Assembly (NCBI RefSeq): GCF_900129635.1
Contig: NZ_FSRB01000001.1
Span: 2,519,501 to 2,583,500 of the forward strand
Reading direction: 5' to 3'
DNA: 64,000 nt
From: Singulisphaera sp. GP187
Lineage (GTDB): Bacteria > Planctomycetota > Planctomycetia > Isosphaerales > Isosphaeraceae
Under the pieces are notes generated by a model that saw only the letters and a program-made list of their open reading frames with translations, did no database searches and was not told the DNA's origin. The position numbers and the translations under genes are program-made. Positions 45,020 to 54,544 of this stretch are shown here, in pieces. Within the stretch, counting starts at the first letter, position 1, and each line of letters begins with the position of its first letter.

Positions 45020-45550
45020 ATGAAATACGATCAGCTATTTTACGCGACACGTATGAGTTTAGGTCTCGCGTGGAAGCTTACGGTATTGGCTTTTGCTCTC
45101 GCAATCGTCCTTGGCATGATGGCAGGGCCGGCCGCCCAATCCGAGCGACAGGCTTTGGAACAGTCGTTTCCGGTCAGGGTCGAGAAAGAGGAGAATCACT
45201 ATAAAATCATGACGCAAGTGCCCGCCGGAAACGACAGTCTCCACCTCGAAGTGATCGATCCTCTTGGAAAGAAACATTTCAGTTTGGTTTACGACAAAAA
45301 TGGGATTGCCCATTCATTTACCCAAAACACAAAATTAATTCATGTCGGATTTTATAATACGAATGATGGCAATGAGTCTGTATCGATCCGAACTCCAAAA
45401 ACTTTCTATGCCATCAGGGCTCAAGCCAGCGGATCTTCAAACGTTGTTGCTGAGACCAGGTCCGCGGTCCGGCGCACGCTCGGCGAGATCTGGGTCTCCC
45501 CTGAAGGCGAACGACTCCCCTCCGGCGACGATGCCAACGTCCCAAAGTAG
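45020..45550 (+). CDS. Secreted or membrane-anchored protein, AT-rich, unknown
   Basis: A 176-residue protein starting MKYDQLFYATRMSLGLAWKL, then a hydrophobic signal or anchor (residues 14-40, VLAFALAIVLGMMAGPAAQ) and a compact beta-like domain (HYKIMTQVPAGNDSLHLEVI). No family recognised. Base use is noticeably AT-richer than neighbours, with many codons like AAA, ATT and TTT, which suggests recent acquisition or relaxed selection. AGGAAATCGGC precedes the ATG at 45020; an earlier ATG at 44987 is also possible. Confidence 0.65.
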   Translation: MKYDQLFYATRMSLGLAWKLTVLAFALAIVLGMMAGPAAQSERQALEQSFPVRVEKEENHYKIMTQVPAGNDSLHLEVIDPLGKKHFSLVYDKNGIAHSFTQNTKLIHVGFYNTNDGNESVSIRTPKTFYAIRAQASGSSNVVAETRSAVRRTLGEIWVSPEGERLPSGDDANVPK

Positions 45551-45785
45551 GCGTTCAGGCATCATTGCCCCAACCTCGGAGCGCAACGCTTCACGCCGCG
45601 CAGCGAGCGTCGACCGTGCTTACCCTCATCGACCCTCAATGCGAGCCGGCGACCGGACCGATCCTGACGACCTGTTTTCCAGGTGTCATGAGGATCATGG
45701 ATTCGCTACAATCCTGCGGGAACGACTCCCTGCCGAATTGAGACGATCTACCCCGGTTGGCATCCCGTTCGAGGTTTACGTCGCA

Positions 45786-48700
45786 ATGTATCATCTCCGG
45801 TCGATCGGACTCGTGGTCTGCCTGGTTTCCAGCTCCGCCCAGGCCGCCGACAAGGTCCCGCTGCCGAAGCCGGCTGACGGCTGGAAAATTGAACGGGCGG
45901 CCCAGGCGCCGGATATCCTGTTCCCGACGGCCATCGTCGCCGCGACCGACGGGACCCTCTACATCGGCCAAGACCCGATGGACATGCCGGGGCCACCGAC
46001 CCAGCCAATCGACTCGATCGTCTCGTTCAAGGACGGCAAGGTCAAGCTGTTCGCCGACAAGCTCTGGAGTGTGATGGGTCTTGAGTGGGTTCAAAATACC
46101 CTCTACGTCGTCCACGCCCCGTACCTCTCGGCGCTCCGCGACACCGACGGCGACGGCAAGGCCGACTCCCGCGTCGACCTCATGACCGGACTCGGGCCCA
46201 AGCTCCCCGGCTTCAACGGAATCAACGACCACGTCCCCTCCGGGATCCGCCTCGGGGTCGACGGATATCTTTATATCGCGGTCGGTGACAAGGGAATTCC
46301 CAAGGGAGTCGGCAAGGACGGCGCCACGATTCAGCTCTTCGGCGGGGGCGTGATCCGGATCCGACCCGACGGCACCGGACTCGAGGTCGTCTCAACCGGC
46401 GAGCGCAACCCCCTGTCGGTGGCGCTCAGCGCAAACGACGACATATTCACATACGGCAATGACGACGACAGTAAGAAGTGGCCCAACAGCCTGACTCACC
46501 ACATTGTTGGCGGCCACTACGGCTATCCTTACGAATTTCTCCTGACTCCGAACCGAGCCTTGCCGATCGTCGCCGGCCAGATCGGCGGCTCGGGAGCCCA
46601 GGGCCTCTGCTACAACGAGGACGGACTGCCGGCGTCGTATCGCGGGAACCTGTTCTTCTGCGACTGGGGGCTGTCCACCGTCTTCCGATACAACGTCGAG
46701 CAAGCCGGCGGCACATTCCGCCTCAAAGAGAAGACCCCGTTCGTGACCAAGGGAGACCTGACCGACTTCCGACCGTTCTCGCTCGCGGTTTCCGCCGATG
46801 GCGCGGGCCTTTGGCTGGTCGACTGGGCCTTCAATAGCTGGCTCGCCGACGGCCCCCAGACCGGGCGGCTCTACCATCTGACCTACGAGGGGCCGGACCG
46901 CCCCGACAAAAGCCCACGCCCGCAAGGCGACGACCCCACGACGCGACTGGCCGCGCTCGATCACCCGGCACTCTCCGTCCGCCTCGAGTCGCAGCGCAGC
47001 CTGGCGCGGCTCGGTTCAAGCCAGGTGGCCCCCCTGACCACCCGGCTCAAGCAGAGTGAACCCGGACTCGGCCGACTGCACGCGCTCTGGGCGCTCGACG
47101 CGATCGATACCCCCGAGGCCCGCGACGCGATCGCCGCGGTGCTCACGGACGATCAGGCCGAGCTTCGCCTCCAAGCCGCGCGGCACGCCGGGATTCGCCG
47201 TGACCGTAACCTCCTGACTGGCTTGAGCTCCCTGCTTCGCGACCGCGACCCGGCCGTTCGTCGCGAGGCGGCGATCGCGCTTGGCAAACTCGGTGATCCC
47301 AGCGCAGGACCCGCGCTCATGGCGGCCCTAGGCGACTCCGACAACGTGGCCGCCTGGGCGATCCGGCATGCGATCCGGACGCTGATGACCTGGAATGAGG
47401 AGGCACTCGTCCAAGCCTTGCTCGACGACCGCCGCCGCGACGATGCCCTCAAGTTGACCGACGAGGCCTGGGCCTTGCCCGTGGTCCAAGCTCTCGTGAA
47501 AGCGTTGACCGCGACGGAATCGAGCACGATCCGATCCCGGATCGTCGTCACCCTCGGCGGACTCTATCGCCAGTACACCCCATGGACCGGCCAATGGTTC
47601 GGCACCAACCCGCTCGCGGGACAGCTCCCCCAAAAAACCGTCGACTGGGATCGCAAGGCGATGGCCAACGTCCTGAGAGGCCTGGCGCTTGGTCTGGAGG
47701 ACCGCGATCCGGCCGTTCGCGCCCAAGCGATCGTCGCCTTTCGCACAATCGGATCCGAGACCGCCCCCTATCTTCGGTCGCGTTTGATGACGGAAACGGA
47801 CGAGCCCAACCTCAAGGGTCTGATCGAGGCGCTGGGGGTCTTGGGCGACGTCCACGCATCGACCAACCTGGCACTCATCGCTCAGGATCCGAAACGGCCG
47901 GAGCCGGTCCGTGCCTCGGCACTCGACGCCCTGGGAAGGTTGGGAGGAGCGCAAGTGCTTCGAGCCCGGCTCTCGTTCGTCTATGACCCGAAGGCCCCGG
48001 CCTCGCTAATCGCCCGCGCCTTGCCGGAGCTCGGCCGAGAGGGAGTTCTGCCCGCCAACGACGTGGCCGCGTTCCTCGAGAATCCGACGGCTGAGATCCG
48101 TCAGGCCGCCTTGCTGTCATTCAACCCCAAGCGGAAACTCCCCGCGGAGGTCAAGCAGTCGGTGATCGACCGGCTCACCGACAAGGCGCCCGAGGTCCGG
48201 ATCACGGCCATCACGGTGCTGGCCCGCTTGAACATTCGTGAAGCGATTCCTCGGCTCCTCACGGTGGCTAACGAGGATGCGTACCGGGACTACGCCACCA
48301 TGGCGCTGGCGGCCATGCCCGACGCGCAGGCGTTGCCGCTCTACCTCTCCGCCATTCAGAACCGGAACCCCGAACTTCGCCGCGCGGGGGAATCCGCCCT
48401 GCTGGTGATCCGCGACCAGGTGGCTGGCGACCTTACCAAGCAACTGCAATCCGGCAAGCTCAGTGGACCCGCGGCCCTGGCGCTGGAGCGAGTGCTTGCT
48501 CGGTTCCAACCGATCGTCGATTGGCGGGTGATCGGCCCGTTCCCACGGACCACCGCGCAAGTCTTCGTCTCCGAAACGGCGATCGATTTCGCCCGATCCC
48601 ACACCGGCGCCGAGGGACGGACGATCGCCTGGACCCCGCGCAAGACCGATGCACTGACGGGACGAGTGACCCTCGACGACCTGAAGGAGGGGGCCGGCGA

Positions 48701-49520
48701 CCGCGGTGGGTTCGGTTACGATACCAACGGATCTCCCAACCTCTGCGCCTTCGCTTACGCCGAGGTGGCTTCCGACCGCGATCGCCCCGCGCTCTTGCTG
48801 GTGGGTTCGAGCGGCCCGATCACTCTCACAGTCAACGAACGCGTCGTTCATCATGAGAGCAGCCAGGCCGGTCGGCCGTATGCTCCTGACTCCGACCTCG
48901 TGCGAGTCGACCTCAAGAAGGGGCAAAACCGATTCCTGGTCGTCACGCGTCAAGGCATCGGCGTCTGGTCGTTCAGCGTGCGCGTCTCTGAACCGTCCTC
49001 GATTTCCCTGGCCGCCCGGCCCGAGGAGAACTCGCCCGAGAAATTGCAGGCCTTTGCACTTTCTCATGACGGTGATTCGAAAAAGGGCGAGTCGCTCTTC
49101 TTCGACACCAAGGGCATCGGCTGCGTGAAGTGCCACGCCGCGGGCGGCCAAGGGACGGCGAACGCCGGGCCCGACCTCACTGGCCTGGCGCTCAAATATG
49201 ATAAAGCCGAGATCATCCGCTCAGTCCTCGAGCCCTCGAATCGGCTCGCGACGGGCTATCAACCGGTCCTCCTCTCGATGCAGGACGGCAAGGTCCTGAC
49301 CGGACTCGTCCGTTCAGAATCCGAGACCGAGATCGAACTGGTCGATGCGGAAGCTCAGGTCTCCCGGATCCCCAAGAACCAGATCGAGGAGCGTCGCGTC
49401 AGCGACGTCTCGCTGATGCCGAAGGGGTTAGCCGATACCCTCTCCCCGGTCGAATTCGCCGACCTGATCAGTTTCCTCCAGTCCCTGAAATCGGCCCCGG
49501 CCTCCCCCGCGGCACCATGA
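45786..49520 (+). CDS. Secreted PVC-type dehydrogenase: beta-propeller, HEAT repeats, C-terminal cytochrome c
   Basis: A 1244-residue exported protein of the Pirellula/Verrucomicrobium heme-protein type. After a signal peptide (SIGLVVCLVSSSAQA), a beta-propeller sugar/sorbosone-dehydrogenase-like domain covers about residues 25-370 (SGIRLGVDGYLYIAVGDKG, GGHYGYPYEFLLTPN), then a long HEAT-repeat region (about 380-900), a further beta domain, and a cytochrome c domain with CVKCH at about 1113-1117 and a Met-bearing tail. Such proteins oxidise exported sugars or polyols and pass electrons to heme; the substrate is unknown. ATG 45786 is chosen because the signal peptide begins there. Confidence 0.88.
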   Translation: MYHLRSIGLVVCLVSSSAQAADKVPLPKPADGWKIERAAQAPDILFPTAIVAATDGTLYIGQDPMDMPGPPTQPIDSIVSFKDGKVKLFADKLWSVMGLEWVQNTLYVVHAPYLSALRDTDGDGKADSRVDLMTGLGPKLPGFNGINDHVPSGIRLGVDGYLYIAVGDKGIPKGVGKDGATIQLFGGGVIRIRPDGTGLEVVSTGERNPLSVALSANDDIFTYGNDDDSKKWPNSLTHHIVGGHYGYPYEFLLTPNRALPIVAGQIGGSGAQGLCYNEDGLPASYRGNLFFCDWGLSTVFRYNVEQAGGTFRLKEKTPFVTKGDLTDFRPFSLAVSADGAGLWLVDWAFNSWLADGPQTGRLYHLTYEGPDRPDKSPRPQGDDPTTRLAALDHPALSVRLESQRSLARLGSSQVAPLTTRLKQSEPGLGRLHALWALDAIDTPEARDAIAAVLTDDQAELRLQAARHAGIRRDRNLLTGLSSLLRDRDPAVRREAAIALGKLGDPSAGPALMAALGDSDNVAAWAIRHAIRTLMTWNEEALVQALLDDRRRDDALKLTDEAWALPVVQALVKALTATESSTIRSRIVVTLGGLYRQYTPWTGQWFGTNPLAGQLPQKTVDWDRKAMANVLRGLALGLEDRDPAVRAQAIVAFRTIGSETAPYLRSRLMTETDEPNLKGLIEALGVLGDVHASTNLALIAQDPKRPEPVRASALDALGRLGGAQVLRARLSFVYDPKAPASLIARALPELGREGVLPANDVAAFLENPTAEIRQAALLSFNPKRKLPAEVKQSVIDRLTDKAPEVRITAITVLARLNIREAIPRLLTVANEDAYRDYATMALAAMPDAQALPLYLSAIQNRNPELRRAGESALLVIRDQVAGDLTKQLQSGKLSGPAALALERVLARFQPIVDWRVIGPFPRTTAQVFVSETAIDFARSHTGAEGRTIAWTPRKTDALTGRVTLDDLKEGAGDRGGFGYDTNGSPNLCAFAYAEVASDRDRPALLLVGSSGPITLTVNERVVHHESSQAGRPYAPDSDLVRVDLKKGQNRFLVVTRQGIGVWSFSVRVSEPSSISLAARPEENSPEKLQAFALSHDGDSKKGESLFFDTKGIGCVKCHAAGGQGTANAGPDLTGLALKYDKAEIIRSVLEPSNRLATGYQPVLLSMQDGKVLTGLVRSESETEIELVDAEAQVSRIPKNQIEERRVSDVSLMPKGLADTLSPVEFADLISFLQSLKSAPASPAAP

Positions 49521-49530
49521 CCTCAAGGCC

Positions 49531-49574
49531 GGCTTCCGTTGGCAAAAATCAAAGTTGCTCTCACAAAGGAAGCC
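49531..49574. terminator. Weak hairpin between convergent genes
   Basis: GGCTTCC (49531-49537) pairs with GGAAGCC (49568-49574) across a 30-base A-rich loop, in the 67-base gap between two convergent genes. Weak as a terminator. Confidence 0.35.
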
Positions 49575-49587
49575 AGCGTTCACCGAG

Positions 49588-52500
49588 TCACTTCCCGGCG
49601 GGTTTGACCGGCTTGAGCGAGCTCCAGGTCGGCAAGTTCGCACGGATCTCGAGCGTCACGCCCCGGCCGGGCTCGACCCGGCGTGAGCCGTCCGGCGGCT
49701 GCCAGCGCAGGCCGCTACGGTCGTTCAGGCTGACGGGCCGGTCCGGCAGGTTGCTGAACCGGAACCGGCCCTGAGCGTCGGTCCGCCCCTCGGCCTCGTA
49801 GGCGTAGCGTTCGCCCACGCGCCACTCGGGCAGGTGAGCGTAGAGCTCGACCCCCGGGATCGGCCACCCGGTCGCCGCGTCCAGGACGCGGCCCGCCACC
49901 AGGTGGCCGGACTTCAAACGGATCTCGATCGGCCTGCCGCCCGGGTTCAGATTGGCCTCGCCGGGCTGATAGTCCTTGCGAAGGTCGAGAACGGCACGGT
50001 AAGGACCAATCTCAGCGTTGAGGTCGTCGAACCGGAACCGGCCCTCGCGATCGGTTAGCAAGGGCGGGTCCCAACTCGTGCCGGCCTGGGGATGCGTCAA
50101 GTTCAGCTTGACCGGCATCCCCCGGAGCGGCTGCCCGTCGGGGCCGACGACCCGCCCCGAGGCGGTGGCGGGCTTCGCCAGTCGGATCTCGACGCGCTCG
50201 GTCGCCCGCGTGCCGTCAAGCTTGACTGGACGGCTAACCTGCTTGTTGTGGCCCTGGGACGCAACGACGACGTATGTGCCGCCGATCGGTAACGGGGAGA
50301 GAAAGATGCGACCCTGGACTGCGACGTCGTTCTGAGATCCCCTGATGGGTACTCCCTTCAATTCCGACGGCATCTCGACCGCCGCGTATCCGATAGAGAC
50401 ACTCTCGACAACCGGCTGACCGGCAGGGTCGAGCACTTGCCCGACGATCGCTCCGGCCGGCACGCCCGGTACCTCGACCTCTTTCGGCTCGGTTCCCGGC
50501 TCGATATCAAACCTGTCACTCGGAAACCAGTAGCCGATGACCGACGCCGATCGGTAGGCCACGTGGCCAGGCACCGGGGCATCGAATTCCACTTTCCCTT
50601 GCTCGATCGGCAACTTGAGACTGACGACCGGTGGCCCGACCACGCGGGGCGCCGCGTCGACCTCGATTGCCCCCGACGGCCGGACCGCCCCATCGGGCGT
50701 ACTGATCCGGAGTATCACGTGGCGCAGGTTCGATTCCGCCAAGGGCTGAGACAGGTCGATCGTGACCGCGTTCTCCGGCCGCTCGACCACCAGCCGCAGG
50801 CTCTCTTTTCCCGCCGTCACGGTCGTCTTGCCCGGCAGCAGGCCCTTGGCCTGGAACGAGCCGCCACCGTCCGCCGGCGCGACGGGCACACTCCAGGAGA
50901 ATTCCTCAAAGTGCTGGCCACGCTGGAGATCCGGGATGGCAACCGTCTGGCTGACCCGGACAATCGGCTTGCCGCCCTCCTGTTGGAGGGGAGCGAGATC
51001 GCCCCGGATCGTGCCGGCCATCGTCCGATCGGGACCGACCTCCCAGCGCAGGCCGCTCTGGCCGGCGACGATCCCCGGCACGACCCGACGACCGTGCGTG
51101 TCCGTCTCGATCAAGAACGCATAGGATTTCTCATCCTCGAGCCGATCGAGCGTGAATCGTCCCGCCGAGTCCGTGGCGGCCATCGCCGGTTCGACGGCGC
51201 CGTGATACCAGCTTTGGGTCGGCCCGGCGACGAAGAAGGGCTTGATCCGCGCGCCGGCGATCGGCTCGCCATCGTTGGTCACGATCACGCCACGAGTCGG
51301 CTGTGCATGGTTAAGAGTCAGCCTGGTCTCGACGTCCGGTTTGAACGTCACACTAGCCGCGGAAAGGGGCTGAAATCCGGGACCGTTGATCGAGAGGCTA
51401 TAGGTGCGCCGCGACGCATGGGGGATGGTGGCGACGCCCGCGTCGTTGGTGACCCAGCCCGCTCCGCTGTAACAGGTGCCCCCCTCCATGACCAGGCCCC
51501 CCTTGACGCGCACACCGGCGGCCGGCTTCCCCCGTTCGTCCACCACGCGGACTCGCGCGGGGAAACCGGCTTCGAGTGGGATGTTAATACCCTCAACGGT
51601 CTGGCCCCACCTCGCGATGAAAGGGCCGACAAAGGTCGGGGCATAGTCTTCGGGCTCGACGTAGAGATACATCGAACCCGCGTCACTCGACTCGAAGGAG
51701 AAGGTCTCTTTGAGTGGCCCCAGCGCAGCCATGGACGTGGAGTTCCGCGATCGCGTGATGGAGAAACCGTTGATCGGCTTGATCAGGGGCAGGCCATTGG
51801 GGGTGCGGATCGTCCCCTTGATCGTGGCCTTGCGCTGACCCTCCCTCGCTGTCCCCTGCTCTTGCTCCTCCGGCGCATATTCGGCCTGGGCGACCTTGAG
51901 TCGCTCGAGCCGCTCGGCGGGGGCGAGCACCTGGGCGGCGAGCTTGACCGCGACGAGCGTCCCTCGGTGCAAACCGAACAGGACGACGGGCCCGACCACC
52001 AGAAGGACAAGCAGCCCACCCCACGAGATCCGCGCCCGAGGCCGCTCGCCCGGCCGAAGGATCCGGAGAATCCGTTCGCGGAGGAGGGACGGATGATTCC
52101 GCGGCCCACTCCAGGCGACCGCAGCCGCGTGCGGCGTCGACCGTTGCACGCGCTCGGCCCAGTCGGCCAGGGTCCGCGAATAGTCGAGGGGCCGGCCGGT
52201 CAAGGCCACGGCCATCGCGTCGCAGCAGGCCTCACGCTCGACCCGGACCTGCCGGCCCAGCCACCAGACGACCGGGTTGAAGAAGAGGAGCGCCTCGACG
52301 AGCATCTGCGCCAGGTTCCACAGATAGTCGCGTCGACGGATGTGCGCGAGCTCATGGGCGAGGATCGCCCGCAACTCCTCGGCCGGCACTCCGGTCACGA
52401 ACGCGATCGGCAGCACGATTGTCGGCCAGACCAGGCCGAGCACGCACGGCCCGAGGTTGTCTCCACACGAGACCACTTGGACATGACAGCGGATGCCGAT

Positions 52501-53001
52501 CTCGCGTCTAAGCCGTTCCACCAGGTCGAGGAGATCCCGATCCTGGACCCGTGGTCCACGCATCAGGCGAACGGCCGCCAGCGCCGAGCCGGTCGTGCGT
52601 GCCAGCATGATGACCACGCCCGCCAGCCATCCCAGGGCCGCCACCGGCACCCAGCCGACCTTCCTTGGCGTAGGTGCCTCGGCGGTCTCGCCGATGATCG
52701 CGGGCCGGACCCGCGGCGCCAGGGCGCCGGCCCGGTCGGCCGCGAGCGGGACCGGTCGAACTGACGGTGGAAGCGTCGGCTGGTATTCAAGAACGGCCCA
52801 GGTCGCCAGCCCGGCCAGCAGGACCGCGAACTGCGCGACCAAAGCCATCAGGTATCGGGCTTGCGAACGGCGGACCGAGACCCACCGCAAGGCCACGACC
52901 AGCAAGAGCGCCAGTACGGCCGCTTGCCAGAGCGTGTGCAAGAGCGCAAAAACAAGGTGCCGCCAGGCCGGCTCCGCAAAGCGAGCGAGGGCGTGGTTCA
53001 T
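49588..53001 (-). CDS. M56-family (BlaR1-like) membrane protease with long extracytoplasmic repeat region
   Basis: A 1137-residue membrane zinc protease partnered with the BlaI-like gene it overlaps by ATGA. Several membrane helices precede the zinc motif HELAHIRRRD (about residue 217), with EREACCDAMAV completing the site, and a further helix at about 335-355 leads to roughly 780 residues outside the cytoplasm. That part is a string of beta-sandwich (carboxypeptidase regulatory-like) repeats, for example GVAPTIPHASRRTYSLSING at its start and GRVVGPDGQPLRGMPVKLNL further on. No penicillin-binding sensor domain is seen, so the sensed ligand is not a beta-lactam by evidence here. The length is far above that of BlaR1 (about 600). 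Confidence 0.86.
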   Translation of the reverse strand: MNHALARFAEPAWRHLVFALLHTLWQAAVLALLLVVALRWVSVRRSQARYLMALVAQFAVLLAGLATWAVLEYQPTLPPSVRPVPLAADRAGALAPRVRPAIIGETAEAPTPRKVGWVPVAALGWLAGVVIMLARTTGSALAAVRLMRGPRVQDRDLLDLVERLRREIGIRCHVQVVSCGDNLGPCVLGLVWPTIVLPIAFVTGVPAEELRAILAHELAHIRRRDYLWNLAQMLVEALLFFNPVVWWLGRQVRVEREACCDAMAVALTGRPLDYSRTLADWAERVQRSTPHAAAVAWSGPRNHPSLLRERILRILRPGERPRARISWGGLLVLLVVGPVVLFGLHRGTLVAVKLAAQVLAPAERLERLKVAQAEYAPEEQEQGTAREGQRKATIKGTIRTPNGLPLIKPINGFSITRSRNSTSMAALGPLKETFSFESSDAGSMYLYVEPEDYAPTFVGPFIARWGQTVEGINIPLEAGFPARVRVVDERGKPAAGVRVKGGLVMEGGTCYSGAGWVTNDAGVATIPHASRRTYSLSINGPGFQPLSAASVTFKPDVETRLTLNHAQPTRGVIVTNDGEPIAGARIKPFFVAGPTQSWYHGAVEPAMAATDSAGRFTLDRLEDEKSYAFLIETDTHGRRVVPGIVAGQSGLRWEVGPDRTMAGTIRGDLAPLQQEGGKPIVRVSQTVAIPDLQRGQHFEEFSWSVPVAPADGGGSFQAKGLLPGKTTVTAGKESLRLVVERPENAVTIDLSQPLAESNLRHVILRISTPDGAVRPSGAIEVDAAPRVVGPPVVSLKLPIEQGKVEFDAPVPGHVAYRSASVIGYWFPSDRFDIEPGTEPKEVEVPGVPAGAIVGQVLDPAGQPVVESVSIGYAAVEMPSELKGVPIRGSQNDVAVQGRIFLSPLPIGGTYVVVASQGHNKQVSRPVKLDGTRATERVEIRLAKPATASGRVVGPDGQPLRGMPVKLNLTHPQAGTSWDPPLLTDREGRFRFDDLNAEIGPYRAVLDLRKDYQPGEANLNPGGRPIEIRLKSGHLVAGRVLDAATGWPIPGVELYAHLPEWRVGERYAYEAEGRTDAQGRFRFSNLPDRPVSLNDRSGLRWQPPDGSRRVEPGRGVTLEIRANLPTWSSLKPVKPAGK

Positions 53002-53399
53002 GGTGCCTCCTCCTCGTCTGGGCCCAGCTTCTGCTCTGCGTCTTGAATGACCCGCCGGATCTGCGCGAGCTCGTCCGCGTCGAGCTTCGATCCGTCGAGC
53101 AGCGATTGCAAGGCCCGCGCCGGGCTGCCGCCGAAGACGTTGCGCAACAGCTCGCGCATCATCGGTCGTAACACCTGCCCACGCTTCACCAACGTGTGAT
53201 AGACGTGCGCCTGGCCCTGCTGCGAGTGCCCGACCAGGGCCTTCTTCTCCATCACCTGTAACACCGAGAGGACCGTCGTGTACGCGCGATCCTTCCCGTC
53301 GGGAAGCGCCTCCTGGACCCCCCGCACCGACAGCGGCCCTCGGTCCCAGAGAACCGCAAGCACCTGCAATTCCAGTTCGGACGGTCGTGTCGTCTTCAT
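52998..53399 (-). CDS. BlaI/MecI/CopY-family transcriptional repressor
   Basis: A 133-residue winged-helix protein: PSELELQVLAVLWDRG then RAYTTVLSVLQVMEKKALVG as the recognition helix region, with a dimerisation domain at the C-terminus. It is the second BlaI-like gene in the window; the first is at 4625. The ATG at 53399 is chosen over an upstream in-frame start at 53450 because the family begins there and GGGGAGG lies just before it. It overlaps the M56 gene by four bases. A TTGACC-17-GATACT promoter and an overlapping dyad lie directly upstream, consistent with autorepression. Confidence 0.9.
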   Translation of the reverse strand: MKTTRPSELELQVLAVLWDRGPLSVRGVQEALPDGKDRAYTTVLSVLQVMEKKALVGHSQQGQAHVYHTLVKRGQVLRPMMRELLRNVFGGSPARALQSLLDGSKLDADELAQIRRVIQDAEQKLGPDEEEAP

Positions 53400-53419
53400 C
53401 AAGCCTCCCCTTCGCCTGG

Positions 53420-53461
53420 CTACTATAAACCCAGTATCTACTAGGTTCACGGTAAGGTCAA
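53420..53461 (-). promoter_or_regulatory. Promoter with overlapping operator-like dyad for the second BlaI/M56 pair
   Basis: Read on the minus strand, TTGACC (53461-53456) and GATACT (53438-53433) are 17 bases apart. An imperfect 25-base dyad CTACTATAAACCCAGTATC through ACTAG (53420-53444) covers the -10 and the start site, where a BlaI-type repressor would block transcription. Pairing is about eight of twelve positions, so the operator call is tentative. Confidence 0.5.
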
Positions 53462-53518
53462 GTGGCCGAGGGGATCAATACGCACCCTTTGGCGAAAAGG
53501 AGTGAGTCCGCTCATGGC

Positions 53519-53742
53519 GAGACTGTCGCCACATTACCGGGGCTCTTCGTCAGTCGGAACCCAGGGAGCTTACGCTCCCCACTCGCCTTTGGAAGGCGAG
53601 CGAAGACCAACGACCAAGGGATTTCGCTCGCCTGAAAGGCGAGCGGGGAGCGTGAGCTCCCTGTCTTTGGGCCTTCGCATGGGCTGGCTCGTTTGACGCT
53701 GTGGCAACGGCACCGGGTTAATGGACCCGGGCGGAAAACCCG
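53519..53742. repeat. Dispersed intergenic repeat block, copy 2, with internal hairpin
   Basis: Shares the ordered strings of copy 1 (15103-15260), for example GAGACTGTCGCCAC, GTCTTTGGGCCTTCGCATG and GGGCGGAAAACC. It carries in addition a long hairpin (about 53560-53662) whose arms begin CAGGGAGCTTACGCTCCCC and end GGGGAGCGTGAGCTCCCTG, with a nested GCTCGCCTTT/AAAGGCGAGC stem. It lies between the BlaI promoter region and kdsB. No gene is supported. Confidence 0.8.
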
Positions 53743-53788
53743 GCAACGCGGCAAAACCACATCAATATATTTATATTTTTCCTATTTC

Positions 53789-54544
53789 TCATTCGCCCCC
53801 CGCGGACCGCCAGCGTTCGACAAAGCGGCGGTAATCGTCGGGCGTATCGATGCCGACGCTCGGTTCATCGACGAGGCCGACGGCGATTCGATGGCCGGCT
53901 TCGAGGACACGGAGTTGCTCGAGTTTCTCGATCTTCTCAAGAGGCGACGGGGGGAGTGTCGCCAGTTTCAGCAAGAAATCACGGCGGTACGCATAGAGTC
54001 CGAGATGGAGATAGGCCAACGGGAGTGACGAGGCGGCGTCGGGCCGACCATCGCGATGGTACGGGATGGGGCTGCGCGAGAAGTAGAGGGCCTGCCCCGC
54101 GGCGGTGCAGACCACCTTGACGCATGAGGGGTCGAGATAATCCGCCTCGGAGCGGATCGGCGTGGCGAGGGTGGCCATTGAGGCGTCGGGATCGTTTTCG
54201 AGAAGCGCAATGACGAGGTCAAGCGCGTGGGGAGTAATCTCCGGTTCATCCCCTTGGAGGTTGACGACGATCCCAGCCTCGGGCAAGCCCTCGGCCACCT
54301 CGGCGACGCGGTCGGTGCCGCTCGGGTGGTCGGCGCGGGTCATTGCGTACTCACCACCGAAGCCGGCGACGGCCTCGGCGATGGCCCGGTCGTCGGTTGC
54401 AACGATAATCCGGTCGAGGCGGGTTGAGCGGCGTGCGGCCTCGACGACGTGCTGAATCAGGGGTCGTCCTGTTTCGGATAGAAGGGGTTTGCCGGGCAGT
54501 CGGGTTGAAGCGAAGCGGGCCGGAATCACAGCAATGATTTCCAT
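53789..54544 (-). CDS. kdsB: 3-deoxy-manno-octulosonate cytidylyltransferase
   Basis: Activates Kdo with CTP for lipopolysaccharide core synthesis. The 251-residue protein opens with IAVIPARFASTRLPGKPL, the nucleotide-binding loop of the family, and has NLQGDEPEI and PYHRDG motifs and the C-terminal VGIDTPDDYRRF. ATG 54544 is chosen over a frame extension to 54745 that lacks conserved sequence. The presence of Kdo activation implies a Gram-negative-type outer membrane. No other LPS gene is adjacent. Confidence 0.94.
   Translation of the reverse strand: MEIIAVIPARFASTRLPGKPLLSETGRPLIQHVVEAARRSTRLDRIIVATDDRAIAEAVAGFGGEYAMTRADHPSGTDRVAEVAEGLPEAGIVVNLQGDEPEITPHALDLVIALLENDPDASMATLATPIRSEADYLDPSCVKVVCTAAGQALYFSRSPIPYHRDGRPDAASSLPLAYLHLGLYAYRRDFLLKLATLPPSPLEKIEKLEQLRVLEAGHRIAVGLVDEPSVGIDTPDDYRRFVERWRSAGGE

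Noticed and set aside
50437..52764. A 775-residue plus-strand open frame inside the M56 protease gene
   Set aside because: Antisense shadow of a protein with an intact HELAH site; the translation is low-complexity and Arg/Gly/Pro-rich.
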